Positions 14,700 through 27,102 of a stretch of 64,000 nt of DNA are shown one piece after another. This DNA comes from Bradyrhizobium sp. CB82 (GTDB taxonomy: Bacteria; Pseudomonadota; Alphaproteobacteria; Rhizobiales; Xanthobacteraceae), in contig NZ_CP121650.1 in assembly GCF_029714405.1 (NCBI RefSeq), positions 5,151,001 to 5,215,000 on the forward strand. The letters run 5' to 3'. The position numbers and the translations under genes are program-made. The notes under the pieces were generated by a model that saw nothing but the letters and a program-made list of their open reading frames with translations, did not search any database and had not been told where the DNA came from. Every line of letters begins with the position of its first letter. Within the stretch, counting starts at the first letter, position 1.

Positions 14700-15614
14700 T
14701 TAGCCGGAGATCGACAGCACGTGCCCGAGGCCTGAGATGAACATGGCGTCGTTGACGGGCTCGGTGATTGCATCGCGCCGCCCGGTGAGAAGCGCGGTAG
14801 CAATCGCACGATCGTCGCCCTCGAGCGTGGCGCGGATGCGCGCGTCGATCGCATCGCGCAGGCCCTGCATGATCGCGGCATAGCGCAGCAGCAAGCCTCC
14901 CGCCTCCGGTGCTGCGGCGACCGTGATCGCCCCCATCGCAAAGCCGGAGGCGCCGATGCCCTGAAAAAACATGTCGCGGGAGAAGTCGTAGCTGCCGGGC
15001 CGCAGCGGCGCGAGCGGCGGCATCAGTCGCGCCTTGAGTTGCACGAAGCTGCCGACCTCGGGCGCTGTGCCCTTGCGCACCGACAGCCGCACGCGCTCGA
15101 GCTGGATGTCGCCGCGCGGCGTCTCCATTGCAGTCACGCGCAGCACGAAGCGGTCGGTGCGCTCACGGATATCGCGCGTCTCGACGAAGCCGGACAGCGC
15201 CACCGAATACAGCGGCTTTGCCAGAACGGTGTGCGCGATGCGCGCGGTCCTCCAGGTCGCGGTGGCAAAGCCTGCGGCGATCGCGGCGATCATGATGGCG
15301 GGTGCGAACAACCTGCTCCGCCGCAACAACAGGCTACCTGCCATCAGCACCAGCGCCGTGATCGCGGCGACCGAGAGCAAGGGTTCGCGGTCGGCAGCGA
15401 AATAGAGAGCAATCCCGCTACCGAAGGCCACCGGCACCCACGGCAGCAGCCGCCCCGCACCGGCTTCTGCCGTCGCCCATGCGCGCAATGTTTCGGCCAG
15501 CGATGACCAGGTGCCGAAGCCGGCCGGCGCAAGGCCGCCGGCCGAGGCAGCACGGCCCGTGGGCCATGTCCCGGCGATCCCTTGCGAGCGGTGTGGCCGG
15601 GAAGGCTCCGCCAT
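14700..15614 (-). pseudogene. comEC: comEC/rec2 truncated at the competence domain
   Basis: ComEC is the inner-membrane channel for single-stranded DNA during natural transformation, normally about 700-800 aa. Here 304 aa remain: N-terminal membrane segments (about 55-105), the DUF4131 OB-like domain with GFVETRDIRERTDRFVLRV, and the lead into the competence domain. The sequence stops right after GHVLSISG, where intact proteins continue LHM, because a TAA (14700-14702) comes from the adjoining element. The competence channel and metallo-beta-lactamase-like domains are missing and were not found elsewhere in the window. DNA uptake by this route should be lost. Confidence 0.85.
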
Positions 15615-15707
15615 TCCTGCACCTTACGATATGCGACAGCTGTGGAGGCTACCGGAAGGTGCAGGGACGCGAATAGCGGAACGGAAGAGGAACCGGCCGA
15701 AACTCCG

Positions 15708-15941
15708 CTACTTTTCCTCCTCCATCGTCACGGCCACCGCCGCCTTGGCGGAAAGCCGGACCTTGTTGCCCTCGACGTCGGCGACGAGGCCCTTGTCGAT
15801 GAAGTGATGGTGGCCCTTATGGCTGCCCTCGCCGCTGTCCTTCCTGGTCAGCTTGATGCGATTGCCCTCGACGCGGTCGACGGTGCCGATGTGGACGCCG
15901 TCAGCGCCGATCACTTCCATATGCTCTGCGATGCTTTGCAT
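15708..15941 (-). CDS. DUF2171 family protein
   Basis: This 77-aa protein has the family core EVIGADGVHIGTVDRVEGN, then IKLTRKDS and HHHFIDKGLVADVEGNKV. It forms a PRC-barrel-like small beta fold of unknown function, common in alphaproteobacteria and often stress-associated. Start MQSIAEHMEV (15941) matches homologues; an upstream frame adds 9 residues. The His-rich GSHKGHHHF segment is typical of the family. Confidence 0.8.
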   Translation of the reverse strand: MQSIAEHMEVIGADGVHIGTVDRVEGNRIKLTRKDSGEGSHKGHHHFIDKGLVADVEGNKVRLSAKAAVAVTMEEEK

Positions 15942-16323
15942 GGCGGAATCCTTCTCTGGACCCCTCACAACGCCCGAGAGACACTTTCCGTTCGCCGCTC
16001 ACCAGAAGTCGCGAAGAATTAGCCCTGCGACCTCCTTCGCAAACGCACCGTGTCGGGTCGATTGCGCCGAAAGTCTCATAAGTTGCCAGCCCCTGGTGGG
16101 ACTACACTACGGTTCCCCGCCTCCCCGACAGACGGGCAAGGCGGTGGTGGCTCGCGGTTCTCAGGCCGCCGGAGCTCATCTCAGGTAACGGAAAACGCGC
16201 CTGAGATCAGACGTTGCCGACGCAACTCAACTGGCGCCTGCGACGCCGCGCATCACGCTCTTCCCGCGAGAAGATGACCGCTGAAACAAGCGAGGACACG
16301 TTTTGAAACCATAGGAGTTGCAC
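15942..16323. other. Divergent intergenic region
   Basis: This holds the upstream regions of the leftward DUF2171 gene and the rightward transporter gene. No recognisable coding frame, tRNA or strong hairpin was seen. A ribosome site AGGAG lies just before ATG 16324. Confidence 0.4.
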
Positions 16324-17646
16324 ATGCAGGTACCGAGCGATTTTCGCCGCGTGATCATCGCTGCATCGGTGGGAAACGTCATCGAATGGTATGACTTCTA
16401 TATCTTTGGCAGCCTGGCCGCAGTTCTATCGGTCAAGTTCTTCGAGCAATCCCACCCGGTTGCAGCCCTGCTCAGCACCATCGCGCTGTTCACCGCAGGA
16501 TTTCTGATCCGTCCGCTGGGGGCCTTCCTGTTCGGATGGATGGGTGACCGGGTCGGCCGCAAATACACCTTTCTCATCACGCTCAGCGGAATGGGATTGG
16601 GCACGGGCGCGATCGGATTGATCCCGACCTATCAGTCGATCGGCCTGACGGCCGCGTTCGCTCTGTTCGGCCTGCGCATGATCCAGGGCCTATGCCTGGG
16701 CGGCGAATATGGCGGCGCCATTACCTACGTCGCCGAGCATGTGCCGGACGATCGGCGCGGCTACTACACCGGATGGCTGCAGACCTCTCCAACGCTCGGC
16801 ATCGTGGTGTCGCTGGCCGTGATCATCCTCACACGGACCTATGCTGGCAATGAAGCCTTCGACGCATGGGCGTGGCGTGTTCCGTTCCTGGTGTCATTCC
16901 TGCTGGTGGCGATTGCGATCTACATCCGTCTCCAGCTCCAGGAGACGCCGATCTTCCAGGAGATCAGGGCCCGCGGCCAGATGACGAGGAACCCATGGAA
17001 GGAGGCCTTCCTCAGCTCGAACATCAAGTACATCGGGATCGCCATTGTGGTCCTGATTGGACAGGGCGTGGTCTGGTACAGCGGTCAGTTCTGGGCGCTG
17101 TACTTTCTGCAGCAGGTTTCCAAGGTGGACGCGCTGACCTCCGCCTACATCGTGGGAGCCGCGCTGCTCATTGCGACGCCGAGCCTGATCTTCTTCGGCT
17201 GGCTGTCGGATCAGATCGGCCGCAAGCCGGTCATTCTCGGCGGCATGCTGCTCGCCGCCATCACCTACTATCCACTGTATCTGTGGCTGGGATCGGTCAC
17301 GCAGCCCGGAAACATCAACTATGTGACCGCGACCTTCATCATCTTCATCCTCGTTTGCTACGTCGGGATGGTCTACGGGCCGGTCGGCGCGTTCCTGGCG
17401 GAATTCTTCCCCGCCAGGATCAGGTACACGTCGGTCTCGGTGCCGTACCATATCGGCAACGGCTGGGGTGGCGGATTGGTGCCGTTCATCACGTCGGCGG
17501 CATTCGCCGCGACCGGCAGCATCGGCTACGCTTTGATCTACCCGATTGTGGTGCCAGCGGTATGCTTCGTGCTCGCGGTCTTCCTGATGCCTGAGACGCG
17601 CAAGATCAGCATCTGGCAACCGATCGAGCCGAGAGCCGCGTTGTAG
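16324..17646 (+). CDS. MFS metabolite:H+ symporter (MHS family)
   Basis: This 440-aa protein with about 12 membrane segments belongs to the MHS branch (KgtP/ProP/ShiA-like). Visible signatures are ASVGNVIEWYDFYIFGSLA at the N-terminus, the RPLGAFLFGWMGDRVGRKY loop 2-3 motif, RMIQGLCLGGEYGGAITYV, and the second DQIGRKP copy after helix 8. MHS members import osmolytes or organic acids with protons; the substrate cannot be told from sequence. ATG 16324 was chosen because AGGAG is 6 bases upstream. Confidence 0.9.
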   Translation: MQVPSDFRRVIIAASVGNVIEWYDFYIFGSLAAVLSVKFFEQSHPVAALLSTIALFTAGFLIRPLGAFLFGWMGDRVGRKYTFLITLSGMGLGTGAIGLIPTYQSIGLTAAFALFGLRMIQGLCLGGEYGGAITYVAEHVPDDRRGYYTGWLQTSPTLGIVVSLAVIILTRTYAGNEAFDAWAWRVPFLVSFLLVAIAIYIRLQLQETPIFQEIRARGQMTRNPWKEAFLSSNIKYIGIAIVVLIGQGVVWYSGQFWALYFLQQVSKVDALTSAYIVGAALLIATPSLIFFGWLSDQIGRKPVILGGMLLAAITYYPLYLWLGSVTQPGNINYVTATFIIFILVCYVGMVYGPVGAFLAEFFPARIRYTSVSVPYHIGNGWGGGLVPFITSAAFAATGSIGYALIYPIVVPAVCFVLAVFLMPETRKISIWQPIEPRAAL

Positions 17647-17775
17647 TGCATTGATCCCGGTGGAGGACCGCGCGGCCCTGCACCGGGGTCCATGGCCAGG
17701 CTTGATCGAGCCAATTCTCGCCGCTCTGACCGCCAGCGGACGGCGGCCGGCGAAGAGTTCGGCCAGCAGCCCTCG

Positions 17776-18138
17776 TCAGGCGGCTGGATGATGCCAGCGA
17801 TCGTGCCACCAGGTGGCGAAGTCACGATCGGTCATCAGCTCCCAGCCGCCGAACAGGATCACCAATAGGCCGGACAACGCGCTGCTCACCGTGGCTGATG
17901 TCGACTCATAGCCAACGGTCCAAGGCGCCAGCACCAGAGCCAGACCCAGCAGCATTTCTCCCCATTCTTCCAGATAGGACGGGATGAAAAATGCTTCGAT
18001 GGCAAACAGCATGGCGCCGAGCCCGAGCGCGATGGTTATCCAGACAGCCGCCCCGGACAAGTCCAAGACGAAGGACGACAGGACCAGCCACACGCCTACC
18101 AACAGGCTGGCAACGTCCTGCCAATGTTGGATGCGCAT
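17776..18138 (-). CDS. SPW repeat-containing membrane protein
   Basis: This 120-aa integral membrane protein has four hydrophobic helices arranged as two SPW-type repeats: HWQDVASLLVGVWLVLSS, then EEWGEMLLGLALVLAPW. The second keeps the PW of the motif and the first has diverged (SSF). The function of the family is unknown. ATG 18138 has GGGGAGG eight bases before it. Confidence 0.8.
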   Translation of the reverse strand: MRIQHWQDVASLLVGVWLVLSSFVLDLSGAAVWITIALGLGAMLFAIEAFFIPSYLEEWGEMLLGLALVLAPWTVGYESTSATVSSALSGLLVILFGGWELMTDRDFATWWHDRWHHPAA

Positions 18139-18385
18139 GATGCTCACCTCCCCTCTTCCGGTTAGATGGGAGCGCGGCGAAGAGACTGCATCTGTCCGAC
18201 CTGCGTTGTGTTGCCGCTGCCGGCGGTCAACCCTCTGCGACCAATCCCGGCCGCCGCCCCCTGAAGGGCTCTTGCAAATGTGTGGCGTAAGGATGCAGAC
18301 TGTCTGTGCTTGACGGTGTCAACGCCTGCAGTCCTCGGCCCCAACCGTTTCACGGTGGCGCCCAGCAGAGGAGAAGGGTGGCGCC

Positions 18386-18568
18386 ATGCGAGAAATCGAA
18401 ATCCACGACTACGCGCGGCAGCTCTTGGAGGCACATGGCCCCAAGGCCATTGCGGAAGCCGCCCAGAACGCCATCGACCTCGAGTCGAAGGGCGAACTCG
18501 AGTTGGCCAGAACCTGGCGCCATATCGAAGACGCCATGAAGCTGATGCGCGGGCCACACCAGAGCTGA
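18386..18568 (+). CDS. Conserved 60-aa hypothetical protein
   Basis: A short, entirely helical, soluble protein: EIHDYARQLLEAHGPKAIAE followed by LARTWRHIEDAMKLMRG. I recall close relatives in Bradyrhizobium, unnamed. It starts after GAGAAGGGTGGCGCC. No motif indicates function; it may be a stress-related helper like other small genes in this stretch. Confidence 0.7.
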   Translation: MREIEIHDYARQLLEAHGPKAIAEAAQNAIDLESKGELELARTWRHIEDAMKLMRGPHQS

Positions 18569-18737
18569 AGCTGCGTCGCGCCGTGAACGAGACTTGCCCG
18601 ACTGCGCATGCCGCGGTGCCGAAGGCCGGTAGTGGCAACGCAGAAACGTCGGCTATTTCCGTCGCAAGCGGCTCTGCTGCGGTCGGGCGGCCATGCGATC
18701 TGCAAGATTGCTGATCTCCATTCAGAGGAGCGAAGCC

Positions 18738-20168
18738 ATGGTCCGGAATTGCGCGACAGCCGAAGATCTCGTGAAGGCGATCACGGACGAGAAGATCCAG
18801 ATGATCGATCTACGGTTCACTGACTTGCCGGGCGTGTGGCAACATTTTTCCGTCCCGCCGGGTGCGGTGAATGTCGATGCTCTCGAGGAGGGTATTGGAT
18901 TCGACGGCTCGTCGATCCGCGGCTTCCAGGAAATCCAGGAGAGCGACATGCTGGTCGTCGCCGACCCGACGACGGCGTTCGTCGATCCCTACAGTCCGGC
19001 AAAGACACTGGTCCTCATCTGCAACATCCGCGATCCCGTGACCGGCCAATCCTACAGCCGCGATGCCCGCTACATCGCCCAGAAGGCTGAAACCTATCTT
19101 GGGGGCACCGGGCGCGCCGATACGAGCTACTTCGGCCCGGAGGCGGAGTTCTTCGTCTTCGACGATGTACGCTACAGCCAAGGCATCAACTACGCCATGC
19201 ACGCAATCGACTCCAGCGAAGGCAGCTGGAACACCGGTTCTGAGGAAGGACCGAATCTCGGCCACAAGCCGCGCCCGAAGGAGGGATACTTTCCCGTTCC
19301 GCCGACCGACAGCATGCAGGCGCTACGCACCGAAATGGTGCTGACCATGGAATCCCTGGGGATACAGATCGAAGCCCACCACCATGAGGTCGCAACCGGC
19401 GGCCAGAACGAAATCGACATGCGCTTCACAAGCCTCACCCGCATGGCCGACAATCTGATGATCTACAAATATGTGGTGAAGAACACCGCGCACCAGCATG
19501 GCAAAACCGCGACCTTCATGCCGAAACCGTTGTTCGAGGACAACGCCTCGGGCATGCACGTTCATCAGAGCCTGTGGAAGGGCGAGACCAATCTGTTCTA
19601 CGACAAGGGTGATTACGCCGAGCTGAGCGAGCTCGGCCGCCACTACATCGGCGGGCTGTTGACCCACGCCTGGGCGTTATGCGGGCTTTGCGCCCCGACA
19701 ACGAACTCCTATCGGCGCCTGGTGCCGGGCTATGAGGCGCCAATCAACCTGGTCTACTCCCAGCGTAATCGCTCGGCCTGCTGCCGGATTCCGATGTATT
19801 CCCCGAACCCGCGGGCAAAGCGCGTCGAGTTTCGTTCGCCTGATCCCTCCTGCAATCCCTATCTGGCCTTCGCGGCAATGCTGATGGCCGGCCTCGACGG
19901 TATCGACAGGCGGATCGATCCCGGCAGTCCAATCGACAAGAACCTCTACGACCTCCCGCCCGCGGAAGCGAAGGAGGTAAGGTCGACGCCGGGATCGCTG
20001 GACCAGGCGCTGGACGCGCTCGAGCGCGATCACGCGTTCCTGCTGCGCGGCGACGTCTTCACCGCCGACGTGATCGAGACCTGGCTCGACTACAAGCGAA
20101 AGAAGGAGGTCGATGCCATCCGGCTGCGACCGCATCCTTACGAGTTTCATCTCTATTACGACATCTAA
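18738..20168 (+). CDS. glnA: Type I glutamine synthetase
   Basis: This 476-aa enzyme makes glutamine from glutamate, ammonia and ATP in the cytoplasm. Seen here are the N-terminal beta-grasp, the [10 protein letters not shown] loop, the metal site region [11 protein letters not shown], the ATP-binding [21 protein letters not shown], and the adenylylation loop NLYDLPP. Its Tyr is the target of GlnE in type I-beta enzymes, so post-translational control is likely. ATG 18738 has GAGGAG upstream. No glnB lies beside it, unlike the main rhizobial glnBA pair, so this may be an additional copy. RSACCRIP differs from the more usual RSAxxRIP. Confidence 0.9.
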   Translation: MVRNCATAEDLVKAITDEKIQMIDLRFTDLPGVWQHFSVPPGAVNVDALEEGIGFDGSSIRGFQEIQESDMLVVADPTTAFVDPYSPAKTLVLICNIRDPVTGQSYSRDARYIAQKAETYLGGTGRADTSYFGPEAEFFVFDDVRYSQGINYAMHAIDSSEGSWNTGSEEGPNLGHKPRPKEGYFPVPPTDSMQALRTEMVLTMESLGIQIEAHHHEVATGGQNEIDMRFTSLTRMADNLMIYKYVVKNTAHQHGKTATFMPKPLFEDNASGMHVHQSLWKGETNLFYDKGDYAELSELGRHYIGGLLTHAWALCGLCAPTTNSYRRLVPGYEAPINLVYSQRNRSACCRIPMYSPNPRAKRVEFRSPDPSCNPYLAFAAMLMAGLDGIDRRIDPGSPIDKNLYDLPPAEAKEVRSTPGSLDQALDALERDHAFLLRGDVFTADVIETWLDYKRKKEVDAIRLRPHPYEFHLYYDI

Positions 20169-20180
20169 GGCCAGGGCTCA

Positions 20181-21716
20181 TTGACCGGCAATCCGAGCCT
20201 GATTGATGAAGCGCGTACAACGGGCGGAGCCGCCTGCCTGGGAGGTGCCGCGTCCCCGGGGGCAGTGCTGGCGTGGGCCGCCCTGCTGGTGGTGCTTGTC
20301 GTGTCGGTCAGGCCGGCGATCCCGGTCATCTGGGGCGACACGCCCTCCTTCGTGGAATCTGCATTTCGGACACTCGAGGCCGGAAAACCGACTGTGGCAG
20401 GTGGGCGCGATCCGGGCTACCCGGCGTTCCTGGCCGCGACATTCGCGTTCGGAGGCGGCCTCGGGACGGTGGTTCGGCTGCAGCAGGCGGCGTGGGCCGT
20501 TCTGGTACTGGCGCTTGCAGCAACCGCGCAAGTCGCGACGCGCAGCGCCGTCGGGGTCGTTCCGATCATTCTCGTAGCGACATATCCGGGCCTTCTGCTA
20601 TTCAGGAACGTCATCACCGCAGAGCTTCTCTTTGCGGTCTTGCTCAATCTCGCAATGGCCGGATTGCTCGTTGCCACCTGCGTCGGCAAAACGGCGCGGT
20701 GCTGCGCGATCATTGTCTCCATCCTCTGCGCTGCGCTCGCGGCGTGCTTTAGATCGCAGGGAGCCCTGGTTCCAATCGTCGCCGTTCTGGTGGGCACCAG
20801 CCTCACCCGACAGGATACGCCCGCGCGCCTCACCGTGATGGCCGTGTCCGTCGCGGCAGCCCTGTCGCTGCTGGCCGCCGGTTCGCGGTTCGGGGCTTCC
20901 AACTCCGACGAAGCCTCCGTCGTGTTCGTCCCAAAGACACTGTTCTGCAATCACCTCAACATCGTGCTTTCAAGCGATGCGGCGCGAGGCGAGATCGCCT
21001 CAGCCGCCGGCGCCCGCGCCGACGCCACGATGGCGCGGCTTGCCGCCGACTTCGCTGCGGAGCCGGGTCGCTGGCCCGTCCTCGGGTTCTTTGGCGACGC
21101 GTGCCTCTTCGACTCCACCCTGGATCGAGACGTCGCCGGCGAGACCGGAAATGCCGTCAGCGCGGCGAGAGCGTACCGGCGCATCTTCCTGGCCGCCGTG
21201 CGCGACCGGCCGCTGGTCTACGCGGGCAAGATTGCCCGTCAGATGGCCTATGGGGCCTCGGTCGCATGGCCGCCCTACGGACTTGACCCAGCCGTGCCGG
21301 TATCAACCGACGACGTGCCACGCGTATCCGCCATCATGACGCGGCACGACCGGACGGCTCAGTCGATCGACCTGCGGGAGGGACCGGTTCAGATCGGTCT
21401 ATTGTCCGATCTCCCGGATATCTCCACCTATCTGTTCAGCGCATTGTCTGCCGCCTTCGTTATCGCCGTCATACTCTGGCCTGTGACCGCTGTGCGGCGT
21501 CGGCGCTCCCCGATTTCGACGCGCGCGGGCATCGTGATCGTGATGTGGGCGGCTTCGATCGCGACCGCCGCAGGCGCCCATACCCTCGACATCTGGCGAT
21601 ATCTGATTCCGGCAGTGCCAATGGTGGGCCTCATGCTGTCGCTTTTCGCCGTCGAACTGACTGAGGCGATCGCAGGCCTGCAGAGGGGCCTGCCGGCCGA
21701 CCGCGCGCCCTGCTAG
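20181..21716 (+). CDS. Predicted multi-span membrane glycosyltransferase-like protein
   Basis: About 511 aa with around ten membrane helices. The first extracytoplasmic loop contains WGDTPSFVESAFRTLEAGKP, then GRDPGYPAFLAATF, reminiscent of GT-C enzymes (ArnT/PMT/DUF2029-like) that use lipid-linked sugar donors. A large soluble loop (about residues 235-385) with two Cys precedes the C-terminal helices. It starts 12 bp after glnA at TTG 20181, so the two may be co-transcribed; the start is uncertain. Substrate unknown. Confidence 0.65.
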   Translation: MTGNPSLIDEARTTGGAACLGGAASPGAVLAWAALLVVLVVSVRPAIPVIWGDTPSFVESAFRTLEAGKPTVAGGRDPGYPAFLAATFAFGGGLGTVVRLQQAAWAVLVLALAATAQVATRSAVGVVPIILVATYPGLLLFRNVITAELLFAVLLNLAMAGLLVATCVGKTARCCAIIVSILCAALAACFRSQGALVPIVAVLVGTSLTRQDTPARLTVMAVSVAAALSLLAAGSRFGASNSDEASVVFVPKTLFCNHLNIVLSSDAARGEIASAAGARADATMARLAADFAAEPGRWPVLGFFGDACLFDSTLDRDVAGETGNAVSAARAYRRIFLAAVRDRPLVYAGKIARQMAYGASVAWPPYGLDPAVPVSTDDVPRVSAIMTRHDRTAQSIDLREGPVQIGLLSDLPDISTYLFSALSAAFVIAVILWPVTAVRRRRSPISTRAGIVIVMWAASIATAAGAHTLDIWRYLIPAVPMVGLMLSLFAVELTEAIAGLQRGLPADRAPC

Positions 21717-22099
21717 ATCAAAGGCACCCGCGACGAGACGTGATGGCTCGCAATCTTCCAGTCGCCGTCCTCGCGGACGATGATCCAGGTGATCTTGACC
21801 GAGAGCGGCGGGGCTTCCTCGCCGAGGTCGAACGAGGCGATGGCGGCCATGTTGACCGCCTCAGGCGTGACGTGCGCGCAGGCGACGTCCGAGAACGAAA
21901 CACTTGGCGAACGCCAGCGCGGCAAGCCGTCGAAATAATCGGCGACACCGTCCCTGCCCCGATAGAGCTTCGGATTGGAGCCAAAGAAGAACGCGTTCCT
22001 CGAATACAGCGACGACAGCGCCGCCGCATCTAACCTTGCGAAGCCGGCGGACCATTTCGCGATGATGGCCGAAACGATGACGTCGGCTTCTTCTTGCAT
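21713..22099 (-). CDS. NTF2-like (SgcJ/EcaC, SnoaL-type) protein
   Basis: This 128-aa protein has the cone-shaped NTF2-like fold pattern: an N-terminal helix (VIVSAIIAKWSAGFARLDAA), SSLYSRNAFFFGSNPKLYRG, GVADYFDGLP, and the C-terminal strands ITWIIVREDGDWKIASHHVS. Members are small enzymes or binding proteins of varied roles. ATG 22099 was chosen for its AAGG site; an upstream GTG 22126 overlaps the glnS stop. It is probably co-transcribed with glnS. Confidence 0.75.
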   Translation of the reverse strand: MQEEADVIVSAIIAKWSAGFARLDAAALSSLYSRNAFFFGSNPKLYRGRDGVADYFDGLPRWRSPSVSFSDVACAHVTPEAVNMAAIASFDLGEEAPPLSVKITWIIVREDGDWKIASHHVSSRVPLI

Positions 22100-22122
22100 G
22101 CGGCGGCCCTTGTCAGCCCTTG

Positions 22123-23802
<1,680 letters not shown>

Positions 23803-23957
23803 TCCGAAAATCCTGTAGGGAAATCAGCGGTCCTTCTGCCAGTTTCGGGAGGCTGAGCCAAGTCCTCAACCCCGTCCAAAGCGGTCCGCCGGCAGGCTTT
23901 AGTTATGCACCGTTCCTGCTATACACCACCGCCTCCAATGCATAGGCCGTTCCACTC

Positions 23958-25382
23958 ATGACCGATTCCGTCGTCACCCGCTTCGCCCCCTCGCCGACCG
24001 GCTTCCTCCATATCGGGGGTGCCCGCACGGCGCTGTTCAACTGGCTCTACGCGAAGAAGCACGGCGGCAAGATGCTGCTCCGGATCGAGGATACCGACCG
24101 CGAGCGCTCCACCGAGGCGGCGATCGGCGCCATCCTGGACGGGTTGAAATGGCTGGAGCTCAACTGGGACGGCGAGGTGATCTACCAGTTCAGCCGCGCC
24201 GCCCGCCACCGCGAGGTGGCCGAGCAGCTGCTCGCCGACGGCAAGGCCTATCACTGCTACGCCACCGCCGAGGAGCTCGCCGCGATGCGCGAGAAGGCGC
24301 GCGCCGAGGGGCGCACCCGCCTCTATGACGGCATGTGGCGCGACCGCGATCCGGCAACCGCGCCCGCGAACGTCAAGCCGACGATCCGGCTGCGCGCGCC
24401 ACAGACCGGCGAGACCGTGATCGAAGACCAGGTGCAGGGCCGCGTGGTCTGGCAGAACGAGAACCTCGACGATCTCGTCCTGCTCCGCGGCGATGGAACG
24501 CCGACCTACATGCTCGCGGTGGTGGTCGACGACCACGACATGCGCGTCACCCATGTGATCCGCGGCGACGATCATCTCATCAACGCCGCGCGCCAGAAGC
24601 AGATCTACGATGCGATGGGCTGGGCGCTGCCGAGCATGTCGCACATTCCGCTGATCCACGGCCCGGACGGCTCAAAGCTCTCCAAGCGGCACGGCGCGCT
24701 CGGCGTCGATGCCTACCGCGCCATGGGCTATCTGCCAGCCGCGCTACGCAATTACCTCGTCCGGCTTGGCTGGAGCCACGGCGACCAGGAGATCTTTTCA
24801 ACCGCCGAGATGATCGCGGCGTTCGACCTCGCCAGCGTCGGCCGAGCCGCTGCGCGCTTCGATTTTGCCAAGCTCGAGAACCTCAACGGCCACTACATCC
24901 GTAACGCGGACGATCAGTCGCTCGTGAAGATGTTCGAGGACGTGCTTGACCACGTTCCGGGACGTGCCGGGCTCAAGGCCAAACTGAATGACGCCACGCG
25001 TGCGCAGCTTCTGAAGGCTATGCCGAGCCTGAAGGAGCGCGCCAAGACGCTGATCGAGCTGATCGACGGCGCCTATTTCATCTTCGCCGACCGCCCGCTG
25101 GAGCTCGATCCCAAGGCGGCGGCCCTGCTGACGTCGGAGAACCGCGCGCTGATCGGCCGGCTCCATTCCGCGCTGGAGAATGTCGAGAGCTGGAGTGCGG
25201 CCACCGCGGAGGCCGCGTTGCGCGCCTACGCCGAGGAAAATAATCTCAAGCTCGGCGCGGTCGCCCAGCCGCTGCGGGCCGCCCTGACGGGGCGCAGCAC
25301 TTCGCCCGGCATTTTCGAGGTTTTGGACGTCCTGGGACGCCAGGAAAGCCTCGGCCGCCTCAAGGATCAGTCTACGACATAA
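23958..25382 (+). CDS. gltX: Glutamyl-tRNA synthetase
   Basis: This 474-aa class I synthetase opens with [19 protein letters not shown] (the HIGH equivalent), has the Glu-specific DTDRERS segment, the KMSKS equivalent GSKLSKRHG, and a helical anticodon-binding C-terminus. It supplies Glu-tRNA for translation and for tetrapyrrole synthesis. Start and length fit the family. It lies upstream of gltA in the same direction. Confidence 0.95.
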   Translation: MTDSVVTRFAPSPTGFLHIGGARTALFNWLYAKKHGGKMLLRIEDTDRERSTEAAIGAILDGLKWLELNWDGEVIYQFSRAARHREVAEQLLADGKAYHCYATAEELAAMREKARAEGRTRLYDGMWRDRDPATAPANVKPTIRLRAPQTGETVIEDQVQGRVVWQNENLDDLVLLRGDGTPTYMLAVVVDDHDMRVTHVIRGDDHLINAARQKQIYDAMGWALPSMSHIPLIHGPDGSKLSKRHGALGVDAYRAMGYLPAALRNYLVRLGWSHGDQEIFSTAEMIAAFDLASVGRAAARFDFAKLENLNGHYIRNADDQSLVKMFEDVLDHVPGRAGLKAKLNDATRAQLLKAMPSLKERAKTLIELIDGAYFIFADRPLELDPKAAALLTSENRALIGRLHSALENVESWSAATAEAALRAYAEENNLKLGAVAQPLRAALTGRSTSPGIFEVLDVLGRQESLGRLKDQSTT

Positions 25383-25524
25383 ATCCTGTGCGGTGCCCAC
25401 CTTGCAGCGCACACAGCAATAATATACCCATCTCACCCGTACCTTCTGGAATATCCGGCTTGCCCCGCCATCTGATGGGGGACGAGCAGGTCCGGCCCGT
25501 TTCACAATTCATCGGGGACTTACG

Positions 25525-26826
<1,302 letters not shown>

Positions 26827-26848
26827 GTCGGCTGCTTCGAAGTTTCAA

Positions 26849-26875
26849 ACGGCGCCATCAACGCGATGGCGCCGT
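26849..26875 (+). terminator. Terminator after gltA
   Basis: An 11-bp perfect stem, ACGGCGCCATC/GATGGCGCCGT, with a 5-nt loop starts 22 bp after the gltA stop. The following CTCCGTTTG has only a short T-run, but the strong stem suits intrinsic termination. Confidence 0.7.
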
Positions 26876-27102
26876 CTCCGTTTGTGATGATTGCATCAGC
26901 CGGCCCTCGGGGCGGGACGAAGAAAATCCAAGCCTCGATTTGTCGGGCGGCACGGTGATGACGGAGCCGACCGTCCATGGCTCGCACCAGGCGCAAATCG
27001 CGCGGTTGCCTTCGACGCGGCCTAGACAAGCCCAGTTCGAATTTGCAGCTATAATAGACCATTCTGATTCGGCGGCTAATCGCACCCGCGAGGATAGTTG
27101 TC

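Larger units (their letters stand above)
6735..14702. mobile_element. Phage-like integrative element (minimum extent)
   Basis: All genes run leftward from an integrase next to a truncated comEC: integrase, 99-aa protein, AlpA-like regulator, TSCPD protein, PC4-like protein, RepA-like helicase, iterons, then an overlapping operon of small genes ending with a small-terminase-like gene and one more gene. This is the integration, regulation, replication and packaging-start order of phage satellites or phage early regions. No large terminase, portal, capsid, protease or tail gene is visible. The right end lies at about 14700-14703 inside comEC. The left end was not found; it may lie in the patchwork at 1-6.7 kb or outside the window. 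Confidence 0.7.

Noticed and set aside
14541..14705. tRNA gene as integration target
   Set aside because: No cloverleaf, anticodon arm or CCA end is visible near the integrase; the adjoining sequence is comEC coding DNA.
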